A stretch of DNA of 64,000 nucleotides, from the NCBI GenBank assembly GCA_049976245.1, contig JBMFIQ010000009.1, forward strand, positions 12,236-76,235, in the 5' to 3' direction. This document shows, piece after piece, positions 25,639 to 34,853 of the stretch. Positions within the stretch are counted from its first letter, which is position 1. Each line of letters starts with the position of its first letter. The stretch comes from Microbacter sp049976245. GTDB taxonomy: Bacteria > Bacteroidota > Bacteroidia > Bacteroidales > Paludibacteraceae. The position numbers and the translations under genes are program-made. Below the pieces are notes generated by a model. The model saw only the letters and a list, made by a program, of their open reading frames with translations. It had not been told where the DNA came from and made no database searches.

Positions 25639-26988
25639 TCAATCATCAATGCGATTCAACAATTGTTGTTCAGCCTGAAGCCATTTTTCAAAATGAAAAG
25701 AAGCAATCAATTCATTTTTCAAATCTCGAATCGAATCATTGCACAAATTTCCAATGCTCCCTTCGTGAGTGTGATGCAATGCTTTATGAGGATGAAACGC
25801 CCCTGAAGCAACCTCGTCGCCAACTTTTTTGTATGCTTCTCTGAAGGGCATTCCTTTCAGCACCAATTCATTGACATTTTCAACACTAAAAATAAAATCA
25901 TAACGAGGATCATCGAGAATGGCTTCATTGAGCTTCATTTGAGGAAGAATCGCTGTAGTCATTTTAAGGCAATCGTCCAAAAGATCAAAGGCAGGAAAAA
26001 AACACTCCTTGGTAATTTGCAAATCACGAAAATATCCTGAAGGTAAATTATTGATAATCATGCTTATTTGTGTTGGGATAGCTTGAATCAAATTGCTTTT
26101 AGCCCGAATCAGTTCAAACACATCAGGATTTTTTTTGTGAGGCATGATGCTCGAACCTGTTGTGAAAGGGTCCGGCAACTGAATAAAACCAAAATTCTGA
26201 CTCGAATAAAGACAGGCATCATAAGCAAGCTTCGAAAGGGTTGCGGCAACCGAAGCCATTGCGGTTGTCACCCCTTTTTCCATTTTACCTCGCACCATTT
26301 GAGCATAAACTACATTGTAATTCATTGAATCAAAACCCAACAAATCTGTTGTCAATTGTCGATTCAACGGGAAAGAAGAACCATAACCGGCTGCTGATCC
26401 CAACGGATTTCGATTCACCGTACGATAAGCAGCGAGCAACCATTGCAAATCATCGGTTAAACTTTCGGCATATGCGCCAAACCACAAACCAAACGATGAC
26501 GGCATGGCAATTTGCAAATGCGTATATCCCGGCATCAACACCTCTTTGTATCGTTCGCTAAGCGAAAGCAACGTATCAATGAGTTGATTCATCAACTCAA
26601 CCGTTTTTTTGATTCGAAACCTTGCAAACAATTTCAAATCCAACAACACCTGATCGTTACGGGAACGTCCGCTGTGAATCTTTTTACCGATGTCGCCCAA
26701 CCAACGGGTGAGCATCAGTTCGACTTGAGAATGAACATCTTCCACCTCAGGCTCAATCACAAAACCCTCCTTTTCGATTTGAACATAAAGTTTTTTTAAT
26801 GACTTGAGCAATAGATCCAGTTCGTTTTTTCCCAACAAACCCACCTGTTCAAGCATGATGCAATGCGCCATGGAACCTAACACATCAAAAGGAGCCAACT
26901 GAATATCAACCAATTGATCTTTACCAATCGTAAAACGTTCAATTTCCCGATCGGTCACAACGCCTTTATCCCATAATTTTTTTGCCAT
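25639..26988 (-). CDS. argH: Argininosuccinate lyase
   Basis: A 449-residue enzyme of the fumarase/aspartase superfamily that splits argininosuccinate into arginine and fumarate. It shows the fumarate lyase signature GSSIMPHKKNPD, the DVHSQVE and SGRSRNDQV segments and PGYTHLQIAMP, all standard for ArgH. Start 26988 (MAKKLWDKG) is preferred over the longer frame, whose extra 17 residues are not family-like and overlap the upstream SRPBCC gene. It is the last gene of a pyrE - SRPBCC - argH run. Confidence 0.96.
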   Translation of the reverse strand: MAKKLWDKGVVTDREIERFTIGKDQLVDIQLAPFDVLGSMAHCIMLEQVGLLGKNELDLLLKSLKKLYVQIEKEGFVIEPEVEDVHSQVELMLTRWLGDIGKKIHSGRSRNDQVLLDLKLFARFRIKKTVELMNQLIDTLLSLSERYKEVLMPGYTHLQIAMPSSFGLWFGAYAESLTDDLQWLLAAYRTVNRNPLGSAAGYGSSFPLNRQLTTDLLGFDSMNYNVVYAQMVRGKMEKGVTTAMASVAATLSKLAYDACLYSSQNFGFIQLPDPFTTGSSIMPHKKNPDVFELIRAKSNLIQAIPTQISMIINNLPSGYFRDLQITKECFFPAFDLLDDCLKMTTAILPQMKLNEAILDDPRYDFIFSVENVNELVLKGMPFREAYKKVGDEVASGAFHPHKALHHTHEGSIGNLCNDSIRDLKNELIASFHFEKWLQAEQQLLNRIDD

Positions 26989-26992
26989 ACGA

Positions 26993-27421
26993 TCACGAAA
27001 TAAGAGGAGAATAGTGAATGGAGGCCAACGCCTCAGCAAATTGATTTACAAATTGTTGAATCTTGGCGTTAAACATTAACTTAACCATTTGAGGAATGTC
27101 AGCATGAACTTCCACTTGCAACTGAGTGAATTTTCCGCCTTCCAACGGTTGCAAATGAATCATTAAATGAAAGTCAATTGGAGAACTTTCCGAATTAAAC
27201 CGGATGGACGATGAAGGAATTTTTTCCTGAATAAATAAATCGATCCGACCAATGGTGGGCAGGTTGATCAGGCAACGATTTTCCTCAAATTCGACATCCT
27301 GAATGGCATTTTCCGGAATCAAGTGTCTGGAACGCTCCAAATTACGCAGATCGGAAAGGGTTTGAAAAACAAGTTCCGGACTGGCACCAATGTGTTGAAT
27401 GTTGCTTTTGTATAGAGTCAT
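26993..27421 (-). CDS. SRPBCC-fold (polyketide cyclase-like) protein
   Basis: A 142-residue protein starting MTLYKSNIQHIGASPELVFQTLSDLRNLERSRHLIP, the usual opening of the START/SRPBCC helix-grip fold in Bacteroidetes. It ends with the long C-terminal helix (VKLMFNAKIQQFVNQFAEALASI). Such proteins bind hydrophobic ligands; no function is assigned. Its stop is 4 nt from the argH start, so the two are cotranscribed. Upstream of the ATG lies a decayed leader repeat. Confidence 0.8.
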   Translation of the reverse strand: MTLYKSNIQHIGASPELVFQTLSDLRNLERSRHLIPENAIQDVEFEENRCLINLPTIGRIDLFIQEKIPSSSIRFNSESSPIDFHLMIHLQPLEGGKFTQLQVEVHADIPQMVKLMFNAKIQQFVNQFAEALASIHYSPLIS

Positions 27422-27494
27422 CTCATTTGTTAAAAAATTGTTTTTGAAAATCACATGGAACTCGTCCGGTATGCAACGAAACGCGTTTCATACA
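27422..27494 (-). repeat. Leader repeat copy 6, decayed, between pyrE and the SRPBCC gene
   Basis: On the minus strand it opens GTATGAAACG and keeps GACGAGTTCCATG, but the part between is shortened and the TTAnnGTTA core is lost; an A-rich stretch still leads to the ATG. The opening GTATGA supplies the stop codon (TGA) of pyrE, so this copy is wedged exactly between the two genes. Confidence 0.6.
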
Positions 27495-28156
27495 TTCATT
27501 TTAGGAGAAGCCGGTTGCCATTTCGAGGGATTGTGACGCCACTCCTGCAAAGTTTTAATTTCCTCTTCGTTGATGTAATTGGTTTCCAATGCCACGCTTA
27601 AAATGGCTTCATAATTGCTTAAAGTGAAGCATTCCACATGAGCTTCCTGCATCTGTTTTTGTGCAACGGGAAATCCATACGAAAAAATAGCCAACATCCC
27701 AATCACTTCACTTCCGTCGTTGCGGATGGCTTCCACCGCTTTTAAACTGCTCGATCCGGTCGATATTAAATCCTCAATAACCAACACTTTACTGCGTGGA
27801 GGCAAATCGCCTTCAATCAAATTCTCAAGTCCATGATCTTTAGGTTTTGATCGCACGTAAATAAAAGGCAATCCCAATTCTTCAGCCACCATTGCTCCCT
27901 GAGCAATGGCACCCGTTGCAACGCCTGCAATGACGGTTGCAGCATCAAACCGTTCACGGACGATACGTGACAATTCAATCTTAATAAAATTTCGAATATC
28001 AGGATATGAAAGCGTTTTTCGATTGTCACAATAAATAGGAGATTTCCATCCCGAAGCCCAAACAAAAGGATTATTAGGCTGCAGTTTGATCGCCTTAACC
28101 TTCAATAATTTTTCGGCGACAAGATATTCCAACGTATTCTTTCTATCATCATTCAT
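27488..28156 (-). CDS. pyrE: Orotate phosphoribosyltransferase
   Basis: A 222-residue type I phosphoribosyltransferase that makes OMP from orotate and PRPP. It shows GWKSPIYCDNRKTLSYPDIRNFI, the GVATGAIAQGAMVAEELGLPFIYVRSKPKDHG stretch and the PRPP-binding loop VLVIEDLISTGSSSLKAVEAI. Length and order are typical. It is first in a run with the SRPBCC gene and argH. A -7 promoter element lies 50 nt upstream. Confidence 0.97.
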   Translation of the reverse strand: MNDDRKNTLEYLVAEKLLKVKAIKLQPNNPFVWASGWKSPIYCDNRKTLSYPDIRNFIKIELSRIVRERFDAATVIAGVATGAIAQGAMVAEELGLPFIYVRSKPKDHGLENLIEGDLPPRSKVLVIEDLISTGSSSLKAVEAIRNDGSEVIGMLAIFSYGFPVAQKQMQEAHVECFTLSNYEAILSVALETNYINEEEIKTLQEWRHNPSKWQPASPKMNV

Positions 28157-28206
28157 GTCAGGTCTTGTGTTTTATACGATGAATATGTACGATTTAATTT
28201 CTTTTG

Positions 28207-28214
28207 CAAAGATA
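28207..28214 (-). promoter_or_regulatory. -7 promoter element of pyrE
   Basis: On the minus strand this reads TATCTTTG, an exact TAnnTTTG match, 51 nt before the pyrE start. No good -33 box is seen. Confidence 0.55.
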
Positions 28215-28321
28215 ACCATTTCAACTCCTTATTCTTGTTTTCATTCTTAAAAAAAACTTGTTTTTTCATCTGTCTGCCGGTTACAAATCAGAGAATGAAG
28301 CCGTATTGGCGTTTTAATCAC

Positions 28322-28329
28322 TATTTTTG
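28322..28329 (+). promoter_or_regulatory. -7 promoter element of mnmD
   Basis: TATTTTTG matches TAnnTTTG and ends 25 nt before ATG 28355. Its position inside the longer open frame is the reason I place the mnmD start at 28355. Confidence 0.5.
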
Positions 28330-28354
28330 CAGATTAAACCCTGCAAGATTTTTT

Positions 28355-29029
28355 ATGCGTTCATACATACTGCAAACCACTGAAGATGGATCAAATACGC
28401 TGTTTCTTCCCGAGTTGAATGAACATTTTCATTCCACACACGGAGCGATTCAAGAGTCAAATCACGTCTTTTTACAGGCTGGATTGCATGCCTTATCTTT
28501 GGATGAATGGCATGTGTTCGAAGTTGGATTCGGCACCGGTTTGAATGCGTTATTGACAGCTTTTGAAGCAACAAAAGCACAAAAACGTTGTTTTTACACA
28601 ACCATCGAACTCTTTCCACTCACACCAGCCGAAACAGATCAACTCAACTATGCTGTCTGCCTTTCGGACACCTCATTGATATTCAATAAAATTCATCAAG
28701 CCTCATGGGATCAGGCAGTTGACATCACTCCATATTTTCAGTTACACAAAATTCATGCCGACTTCACCCGATTTAACTTACCGACCAACGCTTTTTCGCT
28801 CATCTATTTTGACGCATTTGCGCCCGACAAGCAAAGTGAAATGTGGAGCAAAGACCTTTTCACGAATCTTTATGACAGCCTAAAACCAAACGGGGTCCTT
28901 GTGACTTACAGTGCAAAAGGAAGCATTCGCAGAATGATGCAGGATATTGGATTTGCAGTTGAACGATTGCCGGGGCCACCGGGAAAACATGAAATGTTGC
29001 GCGGACGAAAAACAATCGGGTTACGATGA
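28355..29029 (+). CDS. mnmD: tRNA 5-methylaminomethyl-2-thiouridine methyltransferase MnmD
   Basis: A 224-residue SAM methyltransferase. EVGFGTGLNALLT is the SAM-binding motif and YFDAFAPDKQSEMWSKDLFTNLYDSLKPNGVLVTYSAKG.IRR the family signature. In E. coli the same domain is the N-terminal half of MnmC; here it is free-standing, without the FAD-dependent MnmC(o) half. It adds the last methyl group in mnm5s2U34 of some tRNAs. The C-terminal GPPGKHEMLRGRK is also typical. The start at 28355 is supported by the promoter just before it. Confidence 0.88.
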   Translation: MRSYILQTTEDGSNTLFLPELNEHFHSTHGAIQESNHVFLQAGLHALSLDEWHVFEVGFGTGLNALLTAFEATKAQKRCFYTTIELFPLTPAETDQLNYAVCLSDTSLIFNKIHQASWDQAVDITPYFQLHKIHADFTRFNLPTNAFSLIYFDAFAPDKQSEMWSKDLFTNLYDSLKPNGVLVTYSAKGSIRRMMQDIGFAVERLPGPPGKHEMLRGRKTIGLR

Positions 29030-29093
29030 GTAGCCATCAGAACATCGAATCAAACAGATTTCGGCATGAATTTAGGCCACGTAAAAACCAAAT

Positions 29094-29186
29094 AACACGA
29101 TCTATAATAAGAGTTTATGTTCAAGAGAAGGATCTTTTGGAAAGTTCCATCCATTCTCAATGTTAAAAATATAAACATCACGTATG
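29094..29186 (+). repeat. Leader repeat copy 7, abuts the uvrA start
   Basis: A diverged copy: the left arm is worn (ACACGATCT), the right part is readable (GGAAAGTTCCAT, TCAATGTTA, A-rich end CACGTATG). The last ATG (29184-29186) is the uvrA start codon. Confidence 0.75.
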
Positions 29187-32030
29187 CAAAAACCCATTTC
29201 TTTCAAAAATATCGAAGCATCTCAAATTGAAGTTTATGGAGCACGCGTCCATAATCTTAAAAACATTGACCTCACGATACCGCGCAATCAGCTTGTGGTC
29301 GTCACGGGATTAAGCGGAAGCGGCAAATCGTCATTGGCATTTGACACCCTTTTTGCCGAAGGACAACGGCGTTACATAGAAACATTTTCAGCCTATGCAC
29401 GCAATTTTCTCGGCAATCTGGAACGTCCCGACGTTGACATCATCAAAGGATTAAGCCCCGTTATTGCCATTGAACAAAAAACAACCAACAAAAATCCAAG
29501 ATCCACCGTAGGAACCATTACTGAAATATATGATTTTCTGCGATTATTGTTTGCCCGAATTGGAGAACCTTATTCGTACCTGACGGGTGAAAAAATGGTC
29601 AAATTTACGGACGAAGAGATTTTGAACCGAATCCTGCTCGATTATCAAAACAAAAAAATTTACTTATTGGCGCCTTTGGTTCAAAACAGAAAAGGACACT
29701 ACAAAGAACTGTTTGAACAACTTCGAAAAAAAGGATACTTACATGTTCGCATTGATGGAGAAATCAAAGAATTAATTCCTTCGATGCGACTTGATCGCTA
29801 TAAAAATCACAACATTGAATTAGTCATTGACAAACTCATAGTCAATCCCGAAGATCAGCATCGGCTGAAAAGTTCCATCGACATTGGGATGCATCAGGGC
29901 AACAACACCATCATGCTTTGGGATTACACAGCCAATTCCATTCGGCATTTCAGCAAACAATTTATGTGTCCCACATCCGGTATCTCATACAGCGATCCTT
30001 CTCCAAATCATTTTTCTTTCAATTCTCCGCAAGGAGCTTGCCCCGTATGCAAAGGCATCGGATTCATCAATCAAATCGACATTGACAAAATCATCCCCGA
30101 CCGATCGCTAAGCATTGCGCAAGGCGGCATTGTACCTCTGGGAAAACACAAAAACTCATTGATTTTCTGGCAAATTGATGCCATTGGCGAAAAATACGGA
30201 TTCAATGAAAAAACGCCCATTTCAGACATTCCCGACGAAGCGTTGGACGAAATATTGAATGGCAGCAGCGAACCGCTGAACATCAAGAACAATGTGTTGG
30301 GCAATTCAAATTATTTTGCTTCTTTCGAAGGCGTGATCAAATACATTGAATTACAACAAGACAGCGATGCGTCGCCTACCGAACAAAAGTGGGCCTCGCA
30401 ATTTGTCAAAACAACCGTTTGTCCCGAATGTCACGGAAGTCGATTGAACATTGAAGCACGACACTATAAAGTAGGCGATAAAACAATAACCGAGTTATCA
30501 GAAATGGACATCTCCGATTTGTACCAATGGGTATTGACCGTAAATGACATGCTCAATGACAAACAAAAAATCATCTCTTTCGAAATTTTCAAAGAGATAC
30601 GAACCCGCCTACAATTTCTCAAGGACGTCGGGTTGGGTTATCTGTCCCTCAATCGCAGTTCAATGTCTCTATCAGGAGGTGAAAGTCAGCGTATTCGACT
30701 GGCTACCCAAATCGGATCGCAACTCGTGAATGTGTTGTACATCCTTGACGAACCCAGTATCGGACTACATCATCGGGATAACGAACGACTGATTCGATCT
30801 CTGCAACAGTTAAGGGACAACGGCAATTCCGTCATTGTGGTGGAACATGATCGGGACATGATGTTGGCAGCCGATTACATCATTGATTTAGGCCCCTTTG
30901 CCGGAAGATTGGGAGGAAATGTGCTTTTTGCCGGAACGCCGACCGAAATGCAAAAACAATCCACACTGACCGTCGATTATTTGACGGGAAAAAGAAAAAT
31001 AACCTTTGCTCCCAACAGACGTATCGGTAACGGACTTTTTCTCGAACTCAAGGGAGCCAAAGGGAACAACTTAAAGAACATTGACGTCAAAATTCCTTTG
31101 GGACTATTGCTTTGTGTCACGGGCGTTTCGGGCAGCGGAAAATCTTCTCTGATCAAAGATACGCTCTATCCCATTCTAAGTCAACATCTTTATCATTCAT
31201 TGCAAGATCCGCTTCCGTTCGATTCGATTCAAGGCGTTGAACACATCGACAAAGTGATTGAAGTAGATCAAACCCCTATCGGACGAACACCTCGATCCAA
31301 TCCGGCTACATACACCGGCGTTTTTTCCGACATCCGTACGTTATTTGTCTCACTTCCCGAAGCAAAAATTAGAGGATACAAGCCAGGACGGTTTTCGTTC
31401 AATGTTCCCGGCGGTCGATGTGAAGTGTGCAAGGGCAATGGATACAAAACAATTGAAATGAATTTTCTTCCTGACGTCTTGGTTCAGTGTGAAGCTTGTC
31501 AAGGGAAACGATATAATCGAGAAACACTCGAAGTCCGATTTAAGGGAAAATCCATTGCTGATGTGCTGAACTTAACCATTGACCAAGCCATTGAATTTTT
31601 TGATGCTTTTCCTTCCATTTTGCAAAAATTAAAAGTGCTTCAGGATGTCGGACTTGGATACATTCAACTCGGACAACCATCGTCCACACTCTCAGGCGGT
31701 GAAAGTCAACGCATTAAATTAGCTACCGAATTATCCAAAAAAGATACCGGAAAAACCCTCTACCTGCTCGATGAACCAACCACTGGATTGCATTTTGAAG
31801 ACATTAAAGTATTGCTAAACGTTCTAAATCGATTGGTCGATAAAGGGAACAGCATCATTGTCATTGAACACAACCCGGACATCATCAAATCAGCCGATTA
31901 CATCATTGACATGGGACCTGAAGGAGGCAAAGAAGGAGGATTCGTCCTGTCTGTTGGTACGCCGGAAGAAATTGTGGCTCAACATGTTGGAGCTACCGCA
32001 GCATTTTTATCCAAAGAACTGCAATCATAA
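29184..32030 (+). CDS. uvrA: Excinuclease ABC subunit A
   Basis: A 948-residue damage-sensing ATPase of nucleotide excision repair. Two ABC modules are visible: Walker A GLSGSGKSSLAFDTLFAEGQRRY and later GVSGSGKSSLIKDTL, with signatures LSGGESQRIRLATQIG and LSGGESQRIKLATELS. CxxC zinc pairs occur in CPVCKGIG, CPECHGSRL, CEVCKGNG and CEACQGKRY. Length is normal. The start codon is supplied by the leader repeat. UvrB and UvrC are not in this window. Confidence 0.98.
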   Translation: MQKPISFKNIEASQIEVYGARVHNLKNIDLTIPRNQLVVVTGLSGSGKSSLAFDTLFAEGQRRYIETFSAYARNFLGNLERPDVDIIKGLSPVIAIEQKTTNKNPRSTVGTITEIYDFLRLLFARIGEPYSYLTGEKMVKFTDEEILNRILLDYQNKKIYLLAPLVQNRKGHYKELFEQLRKKGYLHVRIDGEIKELIPSMRLDRYKNHNIELVIDKLIVNPEDQHRLKSSIDIGMHQGNNTIMLWDYTANSIRHFSKQFMCPTSGISYSDPSPNHFSFNSPQGACPVCKGIGFINQIDIDKIIPDRSLSIAQGGIVPLGKHKNSLIFWQIDAIGEKYGFNEKTPISDIPDEALDEILNGSSEPLNIKNNVLGNSNYFASFEGVIKYIELQQDSDASPTEQKWASQFVKTTVCPECHGSRLNIEARHYKVGDKTITELSEMDISDLYQWVLTVNDMLNDKQKIISFEIFKEIRTRLQFLKDVGLGYLSLNRSSMSLSGGESQRIRLATQIGSQLVNVLYILDEPSIGLHHRDNERLIRSLQQLRDNGNSVIVVEHDRDMMLAADYIIDLGPFAGRLGGNVLFAGTPTEMQKQSTLTVDYLTGKRKITFAPNRRIGNGLFLELKGAKGNNLKNIDVKIPLGLLLCVTGVSGSGKSSLIKDTLYPILSQHLYHSLQDPLPFDSIQGVEHIDKVIEVDQTPIGRTPRSNPATYTGVFSDIRTLFVSLPEAKIRGYKPGRFSFNVPGGRCEVCKGNGYKTIEMNFLPDVLVQCEACQGKRYNRETLEVRFKGKSIADVLNLTIDQAIEFFDAFPSILQKLKVLQDVGLGYIQLGQPSSTLSGGESQRIKLATELSKKDTGKTLYLLDEPTTGLHFEDIKVLLNVLNRLVDKGNSIIVIEHNPDIIKSADYIIDMGPEGGKEGGFVLSVGTPEEIVAQHVGATAAFLSKELQS

Positions 32031-32453
32031 CTTGTAACTCAAACATTAATACGCATCTTTTAGTCTAAGCCGATAACTGTTTTGTACTTGCTCGCTGAAT
32101 GTCAAACAGGATAAAACATTGTATTCTTCCTTCCAAAAAACAATGACTTCAAAGACAATTTCTAACATTAAATCGAAGCCAAGATAAAAATATGGCATTT
32201 TCGGCTAATTAAACACCCCAAAAACCTATTGTTCAACGCTTGAAATGTTAATTCATCGGGTTGTTTTTAACACAATTCGCCGCATTTAACATTAAGCACC
32301 GTTAAAACGTTAATTCAACTCCCACTAAAATAGAGATGTTAATTTTAGATCCGTTAAATCTTGTTAAGTAAAAATCAAACGTGAAAATTGACATTATTTT
32401 TGTTGATGAAAATAAATAACGAACAAATCAAGCAGAATTAAGGACGGAAATTT
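32031..32453 (+). promoter_or_regulatory. Long intergenic region before rprX with repeated GTTAA half-sites
   Basis: This 423-bp gap has no gene. From about 32245 to 32370 it carries many GTTAA (or TTAAC) pentamers, including two direct pairs, GTTAAAACGTTAA near 32302 and GTTAAATCTTGTTAA near 32354. A -7 promoter element TATTTTTG (32395-32402) lies 52 nt before rprX. Clustered direct repeats before a two-component operon suggest an autoregulatory site for the OmpR-type regulator encoded there; this is inference. Confidence 0.4.
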
Positions 32454-33968
32454 ATGAAAAAAACGATTATTTGGGTGTTATTAGCAATTATGAGCCTAAC
32501 TTTTATAGGCATTGCCGTCATCCAATTTCGTTATATTTCACAAATGTCACAATTGATGGAACGTCAATTTGACATGAATGTTCAACGAAGCTTGTATCAA
32601 GTAGCTCGCGATTTGGAAGAAGCTGAAGCAACAAAATATCTCAAGCAGGAAATGGGATCCGTTGGATTAGCCAGTGTCATGAAATCACCGTTGGCAGCCT
32701 TAACAGATTCCATTCAAACCGTACAAGACACATTGGATACTGTTTCAATGCAATCGCAACCAAAAGTATCCATTTCAGGCACCAACGGTCAATCTTCCAT
32801 TCAAGCTACTTCGCAAATGTATCAAAATCGATTTGCCAACGCCTTTCTTCATGCAAAAAAAGTGGTTGACATCATTGCGTGGCGATGGATGCGAGATGCG
32901 ATCAACCAGGAAATTACACAACGAATAAACATGGATCAACTATCGGCCATGATTCAGGAAGAATTTATGAACAACTCAGTATCACTTCCATATTATTATA
33001 AAATTAGCGATCGCAAAGGCAAGATTATCTTTGTAAGTTCCGATAGTTTGGCTACACTCTATGGCGATGTCCATTTAAAAGGATACACTCAACGCCTTTT
33101 CCCAAACGATCCGGCCAACGCTCACGAAGCCTTCCTGACAATCTATTTCCCAACAAAGAAAAGCATGTTGCTCAACTCAATGTCGCTCCTTCTTCCATGG
33201 GCTATCCTTACCATAATTTTACTCATCTCCTGCATTTTATCCATTCTGTTAATATTCCGTCAACGTCGTCTGAACGAAATCAAAAATGACTTCGTGAGCA
33301 ACATGACGCATGAATTAAAAACACCGGTTTCGACTATCTCGCTGGCAGCTCAAATGTTGGGCGATCCATCGGTATCAAAAACTCCGGATACATTGAAATA
33401 CTACACCCGCGTCATTGTGGACGAAACAAAAAGGCTGAGTTTCCACATCGAAAAAGTATTGCAAATGTCAACATTTGAACGCGGGAACGGCAATCTAAAA
33501 TTGACCGAAACGGACGTAAACGAACTGCTAAACATGATTTTAGATAATTTCTGGATTAAAGTACAAGCCAAGCACGGACAATTAAGAAAAGAAATTACAG
33601 CCACAGATCCGTTTGTTCTTGTAGATGAAACACACTTTACCAATGTTTTATACAATTTGATGGACAATGCGGTCAAATATACACCGTCCAATTTAGTGCT
33701 GACCGTTAAAACATGGAACGAAAAAGGAAATTTATGTATTTCCATTCAAGACAACGGAGTAGGCATAAAAAAAGAATATCAAAAACGGATTTTTGATAAA
33801 TTTTTCAGAGTCCCAACGGGTAACGTTCACAATGTGAAGGGATTCGGTTTAGGACTGGCATACGTTAAGCAAATTGTGGATGCACATCACGGAACCATCA
33901 AGGTTGAAAGCGAACTGAACATAGGAACTAAGTTTATTATCACATTACCAACTCTAAAAAACAATTAA
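32454..33968 (+). CDS. rprX: Sensor histidine kinase, RprX-like
   Basis: A 504-residue membrane kinase. Helix 1 spans residues 5-25, a periplasmic region of about 215 residues follows, and helix 2 is near 243-268. The HisKA motif SNMTHELKTPVSTISLA carries the phospho-His near residue 286. The HATPase domain shows LMDNAVKYT (N box), IQDNGVGIKKEYQ (G1) and GFGLGLAYVKQIV (G2). Size, N-terminus and partner match RprX of Bacteroides fragilis. The signal sensed is unknown. It lies 2 nt before its regulator. Confidence 0.85.
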   Translation: MKKTIIWVLLAIMSLTFIGIAVIQFRYISQMSQLMERQFDMNVQRSLYQVARDLEEAEATKYLKQEMGSVGLASVMKSPLAALTDSIQTVQDTLDTVSMQSQPKVSISGTNGQSSIQATSQMYQNRFANAFLHAKKVVDIIAWRWMRDAINQEITQRINMDQLSAMIQEEFMNNSVSLPYYYKISDRKGKIIFVSSDSLATLYGDVHLKGYTQRLFPNDPANAHEAFLTIYFPTKKSMLLNSMSLLLPWAILTIILLISCILSILLIFRQRRLNEIKNDFVSNMTHELKTPVSTISLAAQMLGDPSVSKTPDTLKYYTRVIVDETKRLSFHIEKVLQMSTFERGNGNLKLTETDVNELLNMILDNFWIKVQAKHGQLRKEITATDPFVLVDETHFTNVLYNLMDNAVKYTPSNLVLTVKTWNEKGNLCISIQDNGVGIKKEYQKRIFDKFFRVPTGNVHNVKGFGLGLAYVKQIVDAHHGTIKVESELNIGTKFIITLPTLKNN

Positions 33969-33970
33969 TC

Positions 33971-34672
33971 ATGGAAGAAAAAACGAAAATTCTGTTATGC
34001 GAAGATGATGAAAATCTTAGCATGTTGCTACGGGAATACTTACAAGCAAAAGGGTATCACACTGATTTGGCCCCTGACGGAGAAGCCGGGTACAAAGCTT
34101 TTACAAAGGAAAAATATGATATCTGTGTGTTGGATGTCATGATGCCAAAAAAAGACGGAATCGAATTGGCCAAAGATATCAGAAATCTACAATCGGATTG
34201 TCCAATCATCTTCTTAACGGCCAAAACCATGAAAGAAGACATTCTCGAAGGATTCAAAGCCGGTGCAGATGATTACATCTCGAAGCCTTTCAGTATGGAA
34301 GAATTGATTTTCCGTATCGAAGCCATCATGCGCAGAACCAAAGGAAAGAAAGTGAAAGAAAAAGATACTTACTATTTAGGTAAATATACTTTTGATACCC
34401 AACGTCAAATCTTATCCATTGGCGACACTCAAATTAAACTGACCACCAAAGAAACCGAATTGTTGACGCTGCTTGCCTCCAACATCAATGAAATGGTGGA
34501 ACGTAATTTTGCTTTGCGCACCATTTGGATCGACGACAACTACTTTAATGCCCGCAGCATGGATGTTTACATCACCAAACTCAGAAAATTGCTCAAAGAT
34601 GATCCTGATGTAGGCATCATCAACATTCACGGCAAAGGCTACAAACTGATTGCTCCAAAAGCAGAAGAATAA
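33971..34672 (+). CDS. rprY: OmpR-family response regulator, RprY-like
   Basis: A 233-residue regulator. The receiver domain has the acidic pair EDD, the phospho-acceptor Asp55 in VLDVMMPKKDG and Lys in SKPFS. The winged-helix DNA-binding domain covers residues 130-230 (TKETELLTLLASNIN, SMDVYITKLRKLLKDDP, NIHGKGYKL). It pairs with the kinase just upstream and shares the promoter before rprX. A terminator follows directly. In B. fragilis RprY affects outer membrane and stress genes. Confidence 0.87.
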   Translation: MEEKTKILLCEDDENLSMLLREYLQAKGYHTDLAPDGEAGYKAFTKEKYDICVLDVMMPKKDGIELAKDIRNLQSDCPIIFLTAKTMKEDILEGFKAGADDYISKPFSMEELIFRIEAIMRRTKGKKVKEKDTYYLGKYTFDTQRQILSIGDTQIKLTTKETELLTLLASNINEMVERNFALRTIWIDDNYFNARSMDVYITKLRKLLKDDPDVGIINIHGKGYKLIAPKAEE

Positions 34673-34693
34673 ACCGTGCGCCATTCCGCTCAA

Positions 34694-34726
34694 AAAAAGC
34701 TGTCTTGCAAGAGACGGCTTTTTTTA
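34694..34726 (+). terminator. Terminator of rprXY
   Basis: AAAAAGCTGTCT (34694-34705) pairs with AGACGGCTTTTT (34712-34723), one G-U pair, 6-nt loop, followed by more T. It starts 21 nt after the rprY stop. Confidence 0.85.
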
Positions 34727-34774
34727 TTCAAAAAGGATGGAATCATACTCTTCCAATTTCACAAGAAAGTTACG

Positions 34775-34782
34775 TATCTTTG
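34775..34782 (+). promoter_or_regulatory. -7 promoter element of the metallophosphoesterase gene
   Basis: TATCTTTG matches TAnnTTTG. It lies inside the longest open frame of the next gene and 71 nt before ATG 34854, which argues against the upstream starts. Confidence 0.5.
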
Positions 34783-34853
34783 AAGGCTTCAATCAATTGA
34801 ATCATAAACTTTTTAATGTTTTACGCAAACCGCACCATTTATCAATTCATCTC

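Noticed and set aside
34650..34853. Longer N-terminus for the metallophosphoesterase
   Set aside because: It would start inside rprY and run through a strong terminator and a -7 promoter element; ATG 34854 gives a clean membrane anchor.
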